DNA of 25,481 bases from an uncultured Catenibacterium sp. (GTDB taxonomy: Bacteria; Bacillota_I; Bacilli_A; Erysipelotrichales; Coprobacillaceae): positions 1-25,481 of the forward strand of contig UQGS01000031.1 in the NCBI GenBank assembly GCA_900540685.1, given 5' to 3'. Under the pieces are notes generated by a model. That model searched no databases, was not told the DNA's origin, and was given only the letters and a program-made list of their open reading frames with translations. Numbering within the stretch: the stretch's first letter is position 1; every line of letters begins with the position of its first letter. Positions 23,441-25,481 of this stretch are shown piece after piece. Both the position numbers and the translations under genes were made by a program.

Positions 23441-24431
23441 GCTTATCCTCAATAAATTCAAATATTGTCATCTGATCAATACTTGGATCATCCTTCTTAA
23501 TCACTGTTTCATGGTTATCTAGTATTTCCGCAAAAGTCACTTCTGATTTTAAATCTTCATCTGTAAAATGGGCTTCTCCCATTTCAATGAGTCTAATATT
23601 ACCGCTATAGTCCAAAGTTTCATAAACAAGCTGTCTAGTCCAATGTGAATGAATGTTCTGAATGGATGTAAACCAGACAGGACCACTACCGATATGTGTA
23701 CCAGTCACTACCTGCGCAAAGACCATACCACATATATATAAATTCTTGTCTAGTGCATGAGTGACATCAAATAAGGCATAAGGGTCATTGGCAGTCATAA
23801 TCAAAAGTTTCTTCTGTTTCAGATATTTAGAGTAAAGTCTGATCTTATCAAACATATGATCTGCCACAAAAAGAACTGCATTGCCGTTATTAGTCAGCTG
23901 GGTTCTTAAAGCAAGCTCTTCTACCCCCTTAGAACCACCTACAACAAGTGTATAGCCTTCCTTAGAAATCTTCTTCATGACTTCTTTAGTCACATGACGC
24001 ATTGTCTTATTCATCATCTGTGGACCACAAACTGATATATTGACACCATAGCTTAAAGATAAATCCCCAATATAACTAATAACAAGTGGTGTCTTACTTC
24101 CTAGTACTCTTAAGCAGGCAGGATAATCCTCTTCATAGATTGTAGTAACACCTATATCCTGACTTTCTAGATTCTGAAGCGCATAAAAAAGATCAGGTAA
24201 AAGCTTCTGTCTTTTCTCTATCTTATGAGCTGTAAATTCATCTAAACCGATAATCTGAGTCAAAGTATCCATACTCATACCTGTAATCATACTTGGTTCT
24301 TTATTGGCTTGTTTTAATTTTTTCTCTATTTCCTGCCATTCTTCTGTATTGATAGGCTGTGAAGAACTTGGAATCAAATCACCACAGCATAATATCAAGG
24401 CAAGACTGTTTAATGTTAGTTGTAATTTCAT
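23433..24431 (-). CDS. DprA/SMF-like Rossmann protein with altered motifs
   Basis: This 332-aa protein has the layout of DprA-related proteins: a helical N-terminus (LTLNSLALILCCGDL ... PINTEEWQEIEKKL), the DYPACLRVL element that precedes the fold, and a Rossmann-like core with two glycine motifs. In DprA, which loads RecA on single-stranded DNA, these read VGSR and SGxAxGID. Here they are CGPQ (135-138) and GGSKGVE (165-171), and the later MGRN is LDKN (227-230). It resembles the longer DprA-like group (also seen outside competence loci) rather than classical DprA. The altered loops suggest a lost or changed ligand. The start is the ATG 10 nt after AAGGA; the ATG nine codons upstream overlaps the -10 box. 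DNA binding is inferred only. Confidence 0.65.
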   Translation of the reverse strand: MKLQLTLNSLALILCCGDLIPSSSQPINTEEWQEIEKKLKQANKEPSMITGMSMDTLTQIIGLDEFTAHKIEKRQKLLPDLFYALQNLESQDIGVTTIYEEDYPACLRVLGSKTPLVISYIGDLSLSYGVNISVCGPQMMNKTMRHVTKEVMKKISKEGYTLVVGGSKGVEELALRTQLTNNGNAVLFVADHMFDKIRLYSKYLKQKKLLIMTANDPYALFDVTHALDKNLYICGMVFAQVVTGTHIGSGPVWFTSIQNIHSHWTRQLVYETLDYSGNIRLIEMGEAHFTDEDLKSEVTFAEILDNHETVIKKDDPSIDQMTIFEFIEDKHE

Positions 24432-24456
24432 CTTCTTATGTTCCTTCTTAAATGAC

Positions 24457-24465
24457 ATTATACCA
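24457..24465 (-). promoter_or_regulatory. Extended -10 promoter of the DprA-like gene
   Basis: TG-G-TATAAT on the minus strand, 26 nt upstream of the chosen start and just past the ppdK terminator. It makes the three-gene unit an independent transcript. Confidence 0.7.
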
Positions 24466-24479
24466 TAGAAATTTCAGAT

Positions 24480-24507
24480 AAAAAAGTGGCCGTTCTTTCG
24501 AACGGCC
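24480..24507 (-). terminator. Terminator of the pyruvate phosphate dikinase gene
   Basis: A perfect 8-bp GC-rich stem GGCCGTTC/GAACGGCC (24488-24495 with 24500-24507), a GAAA loop, then ACTTTTTT on the minus strand. Confidence 0.9.
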
Positions 24508-24528
24508 TAGTGAAAGGATAAGTAGTTA

Positions 24529-25481
24529 TTACAAAATACCCATTTTTTCTTTTACAGCAGCCTGAGCAGCAGCAAGTCTTGCGATTGGTACACGGTAAGG
24601 TGAGCAAGATACATAAGTTAATCCAATCTTATGGCAGAATTCTACTGTCTTTGGATCGCCACCATGTTCACCACAGATACCAAGTCTGATATTAGGACGA
24701 GTTGATCTTCCCTTTTCAGATGCAATCTTCATTAATTCTCCAACGCCTTCCTGGTCAACAGTAGCGAATGGATCATGTTCATAGATATTCTTAGAATAGT
24801 AATCGCCTAAGAACTTAGCAGCATCATCTCTTGAGAAACCGAATGTCATCTGAGTTAAGTCATTTGTACCAAATGAGAAGAATTCAGCTTCAGTTGCAAT
24901 CTTATCAGCTGTGATTGCAGCTCTTGGAATTTCAATCATAGTACCAACTTCATACTTCATATCTAATCCGCTTTCAGCAATGAGCTTATCAGCAGTCTTA
25001 ACAACTACATTCTTAACATACTTTAATTCTTTTACATCACCAACTAATGGAATCATGATTTCTGGAGTAACTGGATGTCCTGTTTCCTTAGTTACGTTAA
25101 TAGCAGCTTCAATAACAGCTCTTGTCTGCATTTCAGCGATTTCTGGATAAGTAACAGCAAGACGGCATCCTCTATGACCCATCATTGGGTTAAATTCTTT
25201 TAATGATTCTACTCTTTCCTTTAATGCTTCGAAAGTCATACCTAAGCTTTCAGCTAATGGTTTGATTTCTTCATCAGTATGAGGTAAGAATTCATGTAGA
25301 GGTGGATCTAAGAAACGGATATTAACACTATATCCATCCATAGCTTTGAATAATTCTTCAAAGTCACCTCTCTGGTATGGAAGAATCTTTTCTAATGCTT
25401 CCTTACGAGTTTCTACATCTTCTGCGGTAATCATTCTTCTGAAGTTGAAGATTCTTTCTTCTTCGAAGAACATATGTTCTG
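24529..25481 (-). CDS. ppdK: Pyruvate, phosphate dikinase, C-terminal part (cut by window end)
   Basis: This enzyme interconverts pyruvate, ATP and phosphate with PEP, AMP and diphosphate. The visible 317 codons are the PEP/pyruvate-binding TIM barrel. The frame remains open to the edge of the window, where the codons before MFFEEERIF read EH, matching the RTEHMFF motif of the family, so the gene continues beyond. Seen are MMGHRGCRLAVTYPEI, the acidic metal-binding residues around MIEIPRAA and SFGTNDLTQ, and the catalytic Cys in GICGEHGGDP. The C-terminus (AQAAVKEKMGIL) is complete, followed by a terminator. The nucleotide-binding and phosphohistidine domains lie outside the window. Confidence 0.97.
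   Translation of the reverse strand, partial: EHMFFEEERIFNFRRMITAEDVETRKEALEKILPYQRGDFEELFKAMDGYSVNIRFLDPPLHEFLPHTDEEIKPLAESLGMTFEALKERVESLKEFNPMMGHRGCRLAVTYPEIAEMQTRAVIEAAINVTKETGHPVTPEIMIPLVGDVKELKYVKNVVVKTADKLIAESGLDMKYEVGTMIEIPRAAITADKIATEAEFFSFGTNDLTQMTFGFSRDDAAKFLGDYYSKNIYEHDPFATVDQEGVGELMKIASEKGRSTRPNIRLGICGEHGGDPKTVEFCHKIGLTYVSCSPYRVPIARLAAAQAAVKEKMGIL

Noticed and set aside
24432..24458. Longer N-terminus (nine extra codons) for the DprA-like protein
   Set aside because: The upstream ATG overlaps the -10 box TATAAT, so it would lie before the transcription start.

Overview
The window reads as a chromosomal segment of a low-GC Gram-positive bacterium (Bacillota), most likely of the Erysipelotrichia/Coprobacillaceae type (relatives of Catenibacterium, Kandleria or Sharpea). 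The reasons are the AT-rich composition, strong AGGAGG ribosome-binding sites, extended -10 promoters, short U-tract terminators, the pcrA-ligA-camS-gatCAB gene order shared with Bacilli, a pyrDB/pyrK pair, and a sortase-anchored surface protein with a PKTGD-type signal. The placement is by inference, not by database search. Apart from a deformylase gene and one 61-codon gene, all coding sequence is on the minus strand, so transcription runs from high to low coordinates.

Layout from low to high coordinates. 1-2913: a large cell-wall-anchored vWA protein with five 83-residue Ig-like repeats. 2914-3705: a gene-free AT-rich stretch with a probable decayed gene and several hairpins. 3706-4943: a stand-alone RQC winged-helix protein, an isolated 61-aa plus-strand gene with its own promoter and terminator, and a possible 39-aa remnant facing it. 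4944-6531: rlmD (23S rRNA uridine methyltransferase) followed by a small Cys-rich protein resembling Imm33/DUF2185. 6579-15755: pcrA, ligA, camS, gatC, gatA, gatB and an unknown membrane-anchored protein, i.e. DNA repair and replication helicase and ligase, a lipoprotein, and the tRNA-dependent amidotransferase. 15817-21621: a tightly packed eight-gene operon of UPF0223, ftsW, a ylbF-like gene, rsmD, coaD, pyrC, pyrK and pyrD. Its genes overlap or are separated by at most 3 nt, and it is closed by a terminator. 21741-22310: def (peptide deformylase), divergent from that operon with a clear promoter. 22361-24431: a three-gene unit of a degenerate DprA-like protein, a rhomboid protease and a flavodoxin-like protein. 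24529-25481: the C-terminal part of pyruvate phosphate dikinase, cut by the window end.

Most of the window is conserved housekeeping DNA. I see no CRISPR array, insertion sequence, prophage or complete novel defence system. The items most worth a second look are the DprA-like protein whose nucleotide-loop motifs are altered and which sits with a rhomboid protease, the isolated small gene at 4544-4729, the relic and hairpins in 2914-3705, the stand-alone RQC domain protein, and the linkage of cell division, ribosome maturation, CoA and pyrimidine genes in one operon.
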